Assembly: GCF_042658845.1 (NCBI RefSeq)
Contig: NZ_JBHSRI010000018.1
Span: 372,001-436,000 of the forward strand
Source of the DNA: Paenisporosarcina macmurdoensis
GTDB lineage: Bacteria; Bacillota; Bacilli; Bacillales_A; Planococcaceae
DNA length: 64,000 nt
Direction of reading: 5' to 3'
Within the stretch, counting starts at the first letter, position 1. Every line of letters begins with the position of its first letter. Positions 8,302 through 16,299 of this stretch are shown piece after piece. The translations under genes and the position numbers were made by a program. The notes under the pieces are model-generated. The model was not told the DNA's origin, ran no database searches, and was given only the letters and a program-made list of their open reading frames with translations.

Positions 8302-9738
8302 TCATACATTAAATAAGTTTTTCTTACGTGCGGGCGGTGTATGAATCGCTTGTCCGATTAAACCTTCAACCGCTTCAAGCAATCCTTCATTGAATCCTGG
8401 ATGTGCATAAAGAGGGAATTTTACATCTTCTTCTTTTGCTGCCATTTCAAGCAATTGTATAAAGGATCCAGACATTTCAATGGCACCTTCTCCAATCATG
8501 TGAATACCACAAATGATTTCAGTTGAAGGATCTGAGATAATTTTAATAAAGCCATCTTTTTTACCAGTGATCGATGCATAACCGTTCCCTCCAAGAGAGA
8601 ACTGACTAACGCGAACACCCAAGCCAATTTCGCGAGCGTGTTGTTCAGTTAGTCCAACAGATACTGCCTGCGGAATGGTATGAGCAACCATTGGTAAAAA
8701 GGTAAGATCGACTTCAGGTTTGTGACCCGTGATAGCTTCAATGGCTGCTTTCCCTTGCTTAATTGCTTTAATTGCAAGGAGAGGGCCTTCTGTTACATCT
8801 CCAATCGCATAAATAGAAGGAATCGATGACTGCATATTTCCATCTATATGGATGAACCCTCCATCCGTTTGAGCAATTCCAATGCGACTAAGGCCAAGAG
8901 ATTCCACATTCGGTTTCCTTGATCCAGTCACGAAAAGATGAGATCCATGTATGGTCTCTTCAACATTTTTCTCGGTTTGAAAAGTAACAGCAATTTCACT
9001 ATCAATTTCATGTGTCGAAATCAATTGAACATCCTTATACACAGATATTTTACGTCGTTTAAATAATCGATTCAGCTCTTTGGTAATAGATTCATCGAAT
9101 GCAATTGTTTTGTCATCCAATAGAATGCTTACTTTCGCACCTAATGCTGCAAAACTAGAAGCTACTTCAAGGGCAACATAATCCTGTCCTTTTACGATAA
9201 GATGTTGCGGTATTTCTTCAAGTTCAAATATTTCATGGGACAAAAGAATTCTTTTCCCTTTTTCGTTCAAGCCTGGTGGCATTATAGGAGAACTTCCTGT
9301 CGCAATGATTACTTGGTCAAATTCGAAAATATCGAACTGATGTCCTTTTTCTACACCGATTCGATCTACTCCAAGGAACGTTGCTTTGCCACTAATTATT
9401 TCAATTTTGTTGTCCTTACATAGACTTTCTACGCCAGCTCTAAGCCCGTCGATTACTTTATCTTTGTAAGTAAGTAGCTTTTTAATATTGAATGTGTCAT
9501 CGCCACTACTAATCCCTAAGTCTTGCAAATGAGCGGTTTCTGAACGTTTCGTTGCTGCATGGGTAAAGACTTTAGACGGGATACAACCCTTGTTCAAACA
9601 AACGCCACCCAAGTCCGCCTGTTCAATCAAAGTGACTGAAAGGCCGAGCTGAGCACCACGTATGGCGGCAGAATAACCGCCTGGTCCTCCACCGATGATT
9701 ATAAGATTTCTTTGCTGACTGATTTCCCCGACAACCAT
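8302..9738 (-). CDS. Dihydrolipoyl dehydrogenase (E3)
   Basis: A 478-residue E3 flavoprotein. It has the FAD motif IIGGGPGGYSAAI near residue 15, the redox disulfide GGVCLNKGCIPSK (Cys47, Cys52), a second NAD-binding Rossmann region and the C-terminal AHPGFNEGLLEAVEGL with the catalytic His-Glu pair. It reoxidises dihydrolipoamide on E2 with NAD+. The E2 stop overlaps its ATG (TAATG), so it is the last gene of the complex operon. The NAD-domain glycine loop reads VKGQDYVALEVASSFAALGA, where the usual GGGxxG is degenerate (GQDYVA), an oddity for E3 worth noting. A dedicated E3 is typical of branched-chain or aryl 2-oxoacid complexes. Confidence 0.92.
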   Translation of the reverse strand: MVVGEISQQRNLIIIGGGPGGYSAAIRGAQLGLSVTLIEQADLGGVCLNKGCIPSKVFTHAATKRSETAHLQDLGISSGDDTFNIKKLLTYKDKVIDGLRAGVESLCKDNKIEIISGKATFLGVDRIGVEKGHQFDIFEFDQVIIATGSSPIMPPGLNEKGKRILLSHEIFELEEIPQHLIVKGQDYVALEVASSFAALGAKVSILLDDKTIAFDESITKELNRLFKRRKISVYKDVQLISTHEIDSEIAVTFQTEKNVEETIHGSHLFVTGSRKPNVESLGLSRIGIAQTDGGFIHIDGNMQSSIPSIYAIGDVTEGPLLAIKAIKQGKAAIEAITGHKPEVDLTFLPMVAHTIPQAVSVGLTEQHAREIGLGVRVSQFSLGGNGYASITGKKDGFIKIISDPSTEIICGIHMIGEGAIEMSGSFIQLLEMAAKEEDVKFPLYAHPGFNEGLLEAVEGLIGQAIHTPPARKKNLFNV

Positions 9739-10955
9739 TAGATCATCTCCATCATTAGTTTGTGCGGATGCTCAATAAGACTAGCAAAGCGGTTCGTAAA
9801 TGCAACGGCTGTGGCTCCATCAGCAACCCGGTGATCAAATGCCATGGAAAGTGTCATGATATGACCAATAACGATTTCATCATGATCATTTACGATTGGT
9901 CGTTTTTTCGTTTTATGGAAAGCAATTAACGCAGTTTCTGGATAGTTGATAATTGGTGTGGCTCCCGTACTGCCAAGTGGACCAACATTACTGACCGTGA
10001 ATGTACTGTTTTGCATTTCAAAAGGTTGAAGTTTTCCAGCAATCGCTCTCTCCGTCAATCCTTTTACTTCTTTGTGAATATCTTTGATTGATTTTTTGTC
10101 CGCATCATGCAGTACTGGAACGATCAAGCCACTATCTGTGTTAGTTGCGAGACCGATATGGTAATTCCTTTTAAGGAGAATCCGACTATTTTCTTCATCA
10201 AGTTCAGCATTAAAAATAGGGAAATCTTTTAATGAAATAACAAGTGCCTTAATGAGAAAGGCAGAAACACCGACTGATTCACCAGACGCTTTCAATTGTT
10301 CTCTTAATTTAAATAAGTTTGTCATATCTACTTCGTCAAAATGAGTAACATGCGGTATCGTAAATAAGGATTTCGTCATCTTTTCAGCAATCTTTTTACG
10401 TATACCTTTAAATGGTATCTCATCAGGGATTTCTTTAGTAATGGCAACTTGAGGTGCAACCTGAACGGACTCTTCGCTAGTTTGTTGTCCTTTTAAGAAT
10501 CGATAAACATCTTCCTCAGTCACTCTGCCAGATGGATCAGTAGCGTGGACATCTTCAAGATTTATATTATTATCACGTGCAATCTTGCGCGTGTAAGGTG
10601 CTGCAAGGACCCGTGAAAAAATTGGCTGCGAAGATTTTTCAGCCTGTACACTGGGTGTGACTTGTTTTTTCACAGTCTGTTTCGATTCAGGTTGAGATTT
10701 TTGTTGTGATTTAACGGCTCCAGCCGCTTCTATGTAGATTAAACTAGTTCCTACTTGGACCGTTTCACCTGGTTCAATTACAATTTGTTTCACTATTCCT
10801 GAGCAGGGAGAAGTAAGTTCTGCGACCATTTTGTCTGTTTGCACTTCAACGAGTGGTTGATCAATACTTACCGAATCTCCAACTTTGACGAAGTAATGGA
10901 TGACCTCTCCTTCGGTCATCCCTTCTCCTATATCATGTAATTTCACTTCGAGCAT
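9738..10955 (-). CDS. 2-oxoacid dehydrogenase dihydrolipoyl acyltransferase (E2)
   Basis: A 405-residue E2: one N-terminal lipoyl domain with the lipoylated Lys42 in QTDKMVAEL, a Gln/Ser/Lys-rich linker, a peripheral-subunit-binding domain near residues 118-155 (AAPYTRKIARDNNI, DPSGRVTEEDVYRFL), and a C-terminal catalytic domain ending in the active-site AFDHRVADGA. It transfers the acyl group to CoA. In this setting the product may be phenylacetyl-CoA or 4-hydroxyphenylacetyl-CoA; branched-chain acyl-CoA is the alternative. It is tightly placed between E1beta and E3. Confidence 0.92.
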   Translation of the reverse strand: MLEVKLHDIGEGMTEGEVIHYFVKVGDSVSIDQPLVEVQTDKMVAELTSPCSGIVKQIVIEPGETVQVGTSLIYIEAAGAVKSQQKSQPESKQTVKKQVTPSVQAEKSSQPIFSRVLAAPYTRKIARDNNINLEDVHATDPSGRVTEEDVYRFLKGQQTSEESVQVAPQVAITKEIPDEIPFKGIRKKIAEKMTKSLFTIPHVTHFDEVDMTNLFKLREQLKASGESVGVSAFLIKALVISLKDFPIFNAELDEENSRILLKRNYHIGLATNTDSGLIVPVLHDADKKSIKDIHKEVKGLTERAIAGKLQPFEMQNSTFTVSNVGPLGSTGATPIINYPETALIAFHKTKKRPIVNDHDEIVIGHIMTLSMAFDHRVADGATAVAFTNRFASLIEHPHKLMMEMI

Positions 10956-10967
10956 GACAGTTCCCCC

Positions 10968-11987
10968 TTAAAAATGAACCACTTTTTCAATCCCCTCAAG
11001 AACACGTGCAGGTGTTGGAAGATAATGTTCTTCTAATGTGAAGAACGGAACATGGACATCAAAGCCTGTTACTCTTTCAATCGGAGCACGTAAGTAAAGG
11101 AAAGCTGTATCGTTAATAATCGAAACAATATCATTCCCGAGTCCTCCGGTATTATGAGCTTCATGAATAATGACCGCTCTCGTCGTCTTTTGCACTGATT
11201 GTGCAATAATGTCACGATCAATTGGATACAGTGTACGAAGGTCGATAATTTCGCAACTCATCCCTTTTTTCTCTGCTTGTTCAGCCGCTTTCTCTGCGAT
11301 TGAGACCATCGCGCCCCAAGCTATAAGTGTGACATCAGCACCTTCACGTACTATTTTGCCTTTGCCAATTTCTACTGTATATTTTTCAACAGGTACTTCT
11401 TCTCTTTTAGAGCGATAGTGTTTCATCGTTTCTAGTACAAGTACTGGATCAGGATCTTCCATTGCTGCAATCAATAGCCCTTTTGCATCATATGGATTAG
11501 ACGGGCAGACCACTTTAATACCAGGCATATGTGTGAATAAAATTTCTGTACTATCAGAATGAATTTCTGGAGCACGAATTCCCGCTCCGTATGGCGCTCT
11601 TATGACCATTGGCACAGTAAAGTTAGACATTGAACGCATTCGAACTCTTGAAACATGTGTCATAATCTGTTCGTACGCTGGGTAGATAAAACCAAGAAAT
11701 TGAATTTCAGCAACTGGTCTGAAACCGTTTACCGCCAGGCCAATTGATGCCCCAATAATCCCTGCTTCTGAAAGCGGTGTATCAACTACCCGATCAGCTC
11801 CAAACTTTTCCTGTAGTCCTTCTGTTGCTCGGAATACTCCGCCGTTTTTTCCGATATCTTCTCCAAGAATAATTGTTCGATTATCCTCTTCTAGCATCAA
11901 GCGCATGCCATCATTAATCGCTTGAATCATCGTCATCTGTTGAGTAGTACCATTTTTTTGATCCGACTCTTTCAATTGGGTCATCAT
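10968..11987 (-). CDS. 2-oxoacid dehydrogenase E1 beta subunit
   Basis: A 339-residue transketolase-like E1beta. Features are the GEDIGKNGGVFRAT segment, DTPLSEAGIIGASIGLA, RAPYGAGIRAPEIHSDS and IDLRTLYPIDRD, all standard for branched-chain/pyruvate-type E1beta. With E1alpha it forms the thiamine-diphosphate decarboxylase that attacks the 2-oxo acid. The E1alpha stop lies 1-2 bp upstream. There is a double Met start; either is acceptable. The acid decarboxylated is assigned only by context with phenylalanine dehydrogenase genes. Confidence 0.92.
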   Translation of the reverse strand: MMTQLKESDQKNGTTQQMTMIQAINDGMRLMLEEDNRTIILGEDIGKNGGVFRATEGLQEKFGADRVVDTPLSEAGIIGASIGLAVNGFRPVAEIQFLGFIYPAYEQIMTHVSRVRMRSMSNFTVPMVIRAPYGAGIRAPEIHSDSTEILFTHMPGIKVVCPSNPYDAKGLLIAAMEDPDPVLVLETMKHYRSKREEVPVEKYTVEIGKGKIVREGADVTLIAWGAMVSIAEKAAEQAEKKGMSCEIIDLRTLYPIDRDIIAQSVQKTTRAVIIHEAHNTGGLGNDIVSIINDTAFLYLRAPIERVTGFDVHVPFFTLEEHYLPTPARVLEGIEKVVHF

Positions 11988-11988
11988 G

Positions 11989-13044
11989 TCACTGCCTTTC
12001 TAAATGTGCAAGATATGCTTCTTTCTGTTCAGCAAGTTGAGTAGGCATCTCAGCAAATATATGATCAAAAATGTCTTCTACGTTTGGTGGTGGGAAATTC
12101 TCCATTTCTTCTACAGCTAGTTCTATTTCACTTGTCGTTTTTTCTTTAACTTCTTGAATCCATTGTTCGTCCCAGTAGCCATAGTTTTTCATAAACAATT
12201 CCATACGAGTAACGGGGTCAACGATATTCTCCCCTTGTTTTTCAGGACGATATTTAGAGGGATCATCGGCAGTGGTATGGGCACCTGTGCGCCACGTAAC
12301 TGCTTCAATCAAAGTAGGTCCATCGCCGTTGCGTGCATGATCAAACGCTTTTTTTGTTTCAAAATAAACAGCAAAACAATCATTTCCATCAATCCGAACA
12401 CCTGGCATTCCATAAGCAACTGACTTTTGTGCGATCGTTGCAGAATTCATTTGTTTTTCAATAGGAACTGAAATAGCATAGCCATTATTTTGGTTAAAAA
12501 AGACAACTGGAACTTTGAAAACACTCGCAAAATTCAATCCTTCATGAAAATCACCTTCAGAAGTTGCGCCATCTCCGAAATATGCAATTGAAACATTTTT
12601 TGTTCCTCTCAATTTTTCAGCCCAAGCTGCACCCGCTGCATGGGGAAGCTGAGTCGCAATCGGAACTGCAGGGGGGAAGATATGTCTATCTTTTGGTGGT
12701 ACACAACCCTCTACTCTGCCATTCCAATACAAAAATGTTCGAGCCATATTTTTTCCGAATGTTAATGTCGCACCGTGATCACGATATGTTGGGAACACCC
12801 AGTCATCAGCATTAAGGGCTAGAGCACTCCCCACTTGTGCAGCTTCCTGTCCCTCGAAAGGAGCATACGTACCAAGACGGCCTTGACGTTGCAAATTAAT
12901 CGCTTTTCTGTCAAATGTACGAATTCGTATCATGTTGTAATACAGTTCTTTAACCAATTTCTCATCAATCAGTTTTTCAAAACTCGCATCAATTAGTTGA
13001 CCTTTATCGTCTATTATTCTCTTTATCGGATAGTTTTGTTCCAT
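11989..13044 (-). CDS. 2-oxoacid dehydrogenase E1 alpha subunit
   Basis: A 351-residue E1alpha with the thiamine-diphosphate motif GDGATSEGDFHEGLNFA followed by FFNQNNGYAIS. The phosphorylation-loop-like RTGAHTTADDPSKYR is branched-chain-type, not pyruvate-type. The GGAGGCAAGTTTA ribosome site supports the ATG at 13044 (MEQNYPIKR) rather than the in-frame start five codons upstream. The gene starts 15 bp after the phenylalanine dehydrogenase stop. No phosphotransbutyrylase or butyrate kinase genes accompany it, unlike a Bacillus bkd operon, which supports an aryl-2-oxoacid role. Confidence 0.9.
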   Translation of the reverse strand: MEQNYPIKRIIDDKGQLIDASFEKLIDEKLVKELYYNMIRIRTFDRKAINLQRQGRLGTYAPFEGQEAAQVGSALALNADDWVFPTYRDHGATLTFGKNMARTFLYWNGRVEGCVPPKDRHIFPPAVPIATQLPHAAGAAWAEKLRGTKNVSIAYFGDGATSEGDFHEGLNFASVFKVPVVFFNQNNGYAISVPIEKQMNSATIAQKSVAYGMPGVRIDGNDCFAVYFETKKAFDHARNGDGPTLIEAVTWRTGAHTTADDPSKYRPEKQGENIVDPVTRMELFMKNYGYWDEQWIQEVKEKTTSEIELAVEEMENFPPPNVEDIFDHIFAEMPTQLAEQKEAYLAHLERQ

Positions 13045-13059
13045 TAAACTTGCCTCCAA

Positions 13060-14208
13060 TCAGGTTAAGTTGCGAATGGACCACTTTGGTTTCGCAGGTG
13101 CTGTATAAAAGCTATTTCGCTTTGATCTATCTGCAATTCTTTTTTCACACATCTGATTTGCCGATTCCTCAGTTGTTCTTCCACTACTAATCGCTTCCTT
13201 ATAAACTTCCAAAATCGCATCGTATATATGTTTGGTTTTTGCAAGTACACGTTCATGATTAATGCCATACAATTCATCTGCTACTTGAATTAATCCCCCT
13301 GAATTGACGATATAATCTGGCGCATATAAAATTCCTTTTTCTTGAAGCATCTTTCCGTGTCTATCATGTAACAGTTGGTTGTTTGCCGCACCTACAATAG
13401 CTTTCACTTTAAACTGAGCGATTGTGTTGTCGTTAATAATTCCGCCAAATGCACAAGGCACGAAAATATCTGCATCTTGAGAATAAATATCCTCTTTGGC
13501 GATTACGATTACTTTACCTAGTGTTGTTGTTGCCAATCCTTCAATGGCCTGCAAGTTCTCTTGATTAATATCCGTTACATAAATCGTTGCTCCTGCTTCA
13601 AGCAATCCGCTTGCCACTTTAAAACCGACTTTACCAAGACCTTGTATCGCATATTTATGTCCGCCCAATTCATCATTTCCAAAAAGCATATAGTTGGTCG
13701 CTTTAATACCGTACAAAACACCTGCTGCGGTTGGAATAGATGAATCTCCACCGCCACCATACGCTTCCGGAAGTCCGTTGATGAAATTTGTCTCTTTCAT
13801 CGCATGAATGAAATCGTCCATCGACGTTCCCATATCAGTGCCGGTATAAAAACGTCCGCCTAGTGAATTAACAAATTGACCAAATGCACGGAATAATTCA
13901 GGTGATTTGTCTGTTTTAGGATCCCCGATTATTACTGCTTTTCCACCGCCGAAATCAACATCGGCTGCAGCGCATTTATAGGTCATTCCTTTCGAAAGTC
14001 GAAGGACATCTTCTAATGCTTCATCCATACTGTTATATGGTTGCATCCTGCATCCGCCGAGTGCTGGTCCAAGCGTTGTATTATGGATGGCGATAATTGC
14101 ACGTAAACCTGTTGATGGGTCATTACAAAAGACAACTTGTTCATGTTCACTCATTTTATCGAAGAGTTCGAATTCCTTAGTCATTGATGTTTCCTCTGCT
14201 ACTTTCAT
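13060..14208 (-). CDS. pdh: Phenylalanine dehydrogenase, Asn144 type (Phe/Tyr)
   Basis: A 382-residue NAD-dependent amino acid dehydrogenase of the Glu/Leu/Phe/Val family. The start at 14208 follows AAGGAGGCCTTCCGT. The core CAAADVDFGGGKAVIIGDP, with catalytic Lys78 and Lys90, and GTDMGTSMDDF match L. sphaericus phenylalanine dehydrogenase rather than leucine dehydrogenase, which has NAAAGLNLGG. The motif ETNFINGLP places Asn144 where L. sphaericus has Asn145, a residue linked (from memory) to acceptance of Tyr as well as Phe. It makes phenylpyruvate or 4-hydroxyphenylpyruvate, presumably for the E1-E2-E3 genes just downstream. A near-identical paralogue lies upstream. Confidence 0.88.
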   Translation of the reverse strand: MKVAEETSMTKEFELFDKMSEHEQVVFCNDPSTGLRAIIAIHNTTLGPALGGCRMQPYNSMDEALEDVLRLSKGMTYKCAAADVDFGGGKAVIIGDPKTDKSPELFRAFGQFVNSLGGRFYTGTDMGTSMDDFIHAMKETNFINGLPEAYGGGGDSSIPTAAGVLYGIKATNYMLFGNDELGGHKYAIQGLGKVGFKVASGLLEAGATIYVTDINQENLQAIEGLATTTLGKVIVIAKEDIYSQDADIFVPCAFGGIINDNTIAQFKVKAIVGAANNQLLHDRHGKMLQEKGILYAPDYIVNSGGLIQVADELYGINHERVLAKTKHIYDAILEVYKEAISSGRTTEESANQMCEKRIADRSKRNSFYTAPAKPKWSIRNLT

Positions 14209-14254
14209 ACGGAAGGCCTCCTTAAAATCTATCAAACAGCTTTTGCTTTACTAG

Positions 14255-14653
14255 TTAGACTGCAGCTTCGATTAACTTTTGCGCAATTGTTTCTTTTGGC
14301 AATATGACTTGCCTCACTTCACCTGTTCCGATTAATCCTAGATGATTTTTCGCCGTTACTTTTGTTATCACCACATTGGCACGAAGTTCAACTAAAGTGG
14401 CAGTTAATGTAACGGTAGAGCCGAGCGTTGATGCAGCTACATGCTTTAGTTGCACCGCTGCACCCATTCCCTCTTCATGCTCTTCTAAAAACGGAAGAAT
14501 GATTTTACGGGAAACCCATTCCAGATGATAAGTCATCGCTACTGTTGAATAGACAGGATGCACAACGACACCTTCAAATGAAGCAAACATATCTTCCGTT
14601 ACAATGATTTCAATTGTTTCTTCTCTTCCAACGACCATTCCTTGTTTCATCAT
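14255..14653 (-). CDS. FlK-like hotdog thioesterase
   Basis: A 132-residue single-hotdog protein resembling fluoroacetyl-CoA thioesterase (FlK) family members. It has VHPVYSTVAMTYHLEW, then GAAVQLKHVAASTLGSTVTLTATL, with the His of KHVA in the FlK catalytic-His position, and KNHLGLIGTGEVRQVIL. It lies 46 bp upstream of the Asn144-type dehydrogenase, in the 2-oxoacid dehydrogenase operon. A reasonable role is hydrolysis of arylacetyl-CoA, for example releasing 4-hydroxyphenylacetate for HpaBC or preventing CoA sequestration; this is inference. A cre site lies 77 bp upstream of its start. Confidence 0.75.
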   Translation of the reverse strand: MMKQGMVVGREETIEIIVTEDMFASFEGVVVHPVYSTVAMTYHLEWVSRKIILPFLEEHEEGMGAAVQLKHVAASTLGSTVTLTATLVELRANVVITKVTAKNHLGLIGTGEVRQVILPKETIAQKLIEAAV

Positions 14654-14729
14654 CTATCCCCTGCTTACGTTGTAGATTATGTAACCGAAGTGAATGTGAA
14701 CTGTGATTTCAGCTTCACTTTCGTTTCTT

Positions 14730-14743
14730 TGTAAACGCTTACA
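14730..14743. promoter_or_regulatory. cre site (CcpA operator)
   Basis: TGTAAACGCTTACA, a perfect 14-bp palindrome fitting the cre consensus TGWAANCGNTNNCA. It lies in the 138-bp gap between the two dehydrogenase genes, upstream of the thioesterase. This suggests carbon catabolite repression by CcpA of the thioesterase - dehydrogenase - E1/E2/E3 operon. Confidence 0.8.
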
Positions 14744-14791
14744 TAAAGTGATTTAGCTTTTAGCGTTTCTCTATTTTCATCGACTCTGCCC

Positions 14792-15937
14792 TTATTGATG
14801 TCGGAATGACCATTTAGGTTTCACTGATGACGTGTAAAAGTCATTTCGTTTTCCTTTGTTCTCTATTCTTTTCTCACACATCTTATTAGCGGATTCCATT
14901 GTCGAGATTCCGCTAAGCTCTGACATCTTGTAAACTTCTAAAATCGCATCATAAATATGTTTTGTTTTAGCAAGTACGCGCTCCTGATTGATCCCGTACA
15001 ACTCATCTGCCACTTGGATGAGTCCACCAGAATTGATAATGTAATCTGGCGCATAAAGGATTCCTCTTTGTTGAAGCTTCCTGCCGTGACTTTCATCTAA
15101 AAGTTGATTGTTTGCTGATCCTGCGATTGCTTTCACTTTAAACTGATCAATTGTGAAATCGTTAATAATACCGCCTAGGGCACAAGGAACAAATATATCT
15201 GCTTGCTGTGAATAAATATCTTCACTTGCCACGATTTTCACTGTTCCAGCTGAAGTTGCTGCTTTTGCTTCAATTGCCCGCAGACTTTCTTGACTAATAT
15301 CTGTTACGTAAAGCTCGGCACCTTCTTCAAGTAACCCACTAGCCACTTTGAATCCAACTTTACCTAAACCTTGAATGGCGTAAGTTACACCGCCTAAATC
15401 GTCTGTACCAAACAGTATTTGATTCGTCGCTTTTAACCCATAAAGGACACCGGCTGCAGTAGGTATGGAGGAATCCCCTCCACCGCCATACGCTGCAGGT
15501 AATCCTACGATACAATTGGTCTCTTTCATTGAGTGTATGAAATCATCCATCGATGTCCCCATATCTGTACCGGTAAAGAATCTGCCTCCTAATGAGTTAA
15601 CAAATTGGCCGAAAGCACGAAATAATTCAGGTGTTTTATCTGTATTAGGATCGCCGATAATGACCGCTTTCCCTCCACCAAAATCCACGTCCGCTGCTGC
15701 ACATTTGTAGCTCATTCCTCTTGATAAACGAAGTGCATCCTCCAAAGCTTCATCGATACTGTTATATGGTTGCATCCGACATCCGCCCAGTGCAGGTCCA
15801 AGTGTCGTACTATGAATCGCGATGATTGCTCGAAGTCCAGTTGCTGGATCATTACAGAAAACCACCTGTTCATGCTCAGCCATTCTTTCAAAAAGATCGA
15901 ATTCTCTAGACTTTCGAATTCTTTCTGCTAATTCCAT
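14792..15937 (-). CDS. Phenylalanine dehydrogenase paralogue, Val144 type
   Basis: A 381-residue paralogue of the neighbouring dehydrogenase, sharing nearly all motifs (CAAADVDFGGGKAVIIGDP, Lys78, Lys90, GTDMGTSMDDF, YAIQGLGKVGFKVASGLLEEGA). The substrate-pocket motif differs: ETNCIVGLP puts Val144 where the other copy has Asn144. From memory, Val occurs here in Bacillus badius phenylalanine dehydrogenase, which discriminates against Tyr, so this copy may prefer Phe or aliphatic substrates. The ATG follows TGAGGGGGATTAATAG. It is the first gene of the cluster; the 360-bp region upstream should contain its promoter. Confidence 0.85.
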   Translation of the reverse strand: MELAERIRKSREFDLFERMAEHEQVVFCNDPATGLRAIIAIHSTTLGPALGGCRMQPYNSIDEALEDALRLSRGMSYKCAAADVDFGGGKAVIIGDPNTDKTPELFRAFGQFVNSLGGRFFTGTDMGTSMDDFIHSMKETNCIVGLPAAYGGGGDSSIPTAAGVLYGLKATNQILFGTDDLGGVTYAIQGLGKVGFKVASGLLEEGAELYVTDISQESLRAIEAKAATSAGTVKIVASEDIYSQQADIFVPCALGGIINDFTIDQFKVKAIAGSANNQLLDESHGRKLQQRGILYAPDYIINSGGLIQVADELYGINQERVLAKTKHIYDAILEVYKMSELSGISTMESANKMCEKRIENKGKRNDFYTSSVKPKWSFRHQ

Positions 15938-16252
15938 CTATTAATCCCCCTCAGGATTTACGACATACTATAAATGAGTTTCATTTATTGAGATGTAAGA
16001 TGAAGCATTTTTCAAGTAATTTGGCATTTATATACTGAACGCACTTACAATTAGTGTATGAGTCTTCTTTATCGTATAACACTATTTCAACGTAATATTA
16101 TCAAACCGTAATATTATAGTCAATACAATAATTAGAAAAATCCATATTTTTAGAATTAAAAGAAATTAACTCATGCATTAACTGAGGGGAAAATGTTAAG
16201 CGCAGAATTGTATCACCCTAAGTGCTAAATCTGCTGCTTAGTGCAAACGAGA

Positions 16253-16293
16253 AAGGGCAACTAGTAAGTTCACTGAACTTACTAGTTGCCCTT
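16253..16293 (-). terminator. Perfect 18-bp stem-loop downstream of the flavoprotein gene
   Basis: Perfectly paired 18-bp arms (16253-16270 and 16276-16293, starting AAGGGCAACTAG) with a 5-nt loop, beginning 7 bp after the stop of the minus-strand flavoprotein gene. The following CTTTCTCG is a weak U tract. Probably a terminator; the AAGGGC/GCCCTT ends resemble the stem at 5056-5116. Confidence 0.65.
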
Positions 16294-16299
16294 AACGAA

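Noticed and set aside
11989..13044. Calling the E1/E2/E3 genes the standard bkd operon
   Set aside because: No ptb, buk, leucine dehydrogenase or sigma-54-type promoter seen; neighbours are phenylalanine dehydrogenases. Left open rather than excluded.
16033..16051. cre-like TGTAAGTGCGTTCA upstream of the Val144-type dehydrogenase
   Set aside because: Two mismatches at core consensus positions; too weak beside the perfect site at 14,730.
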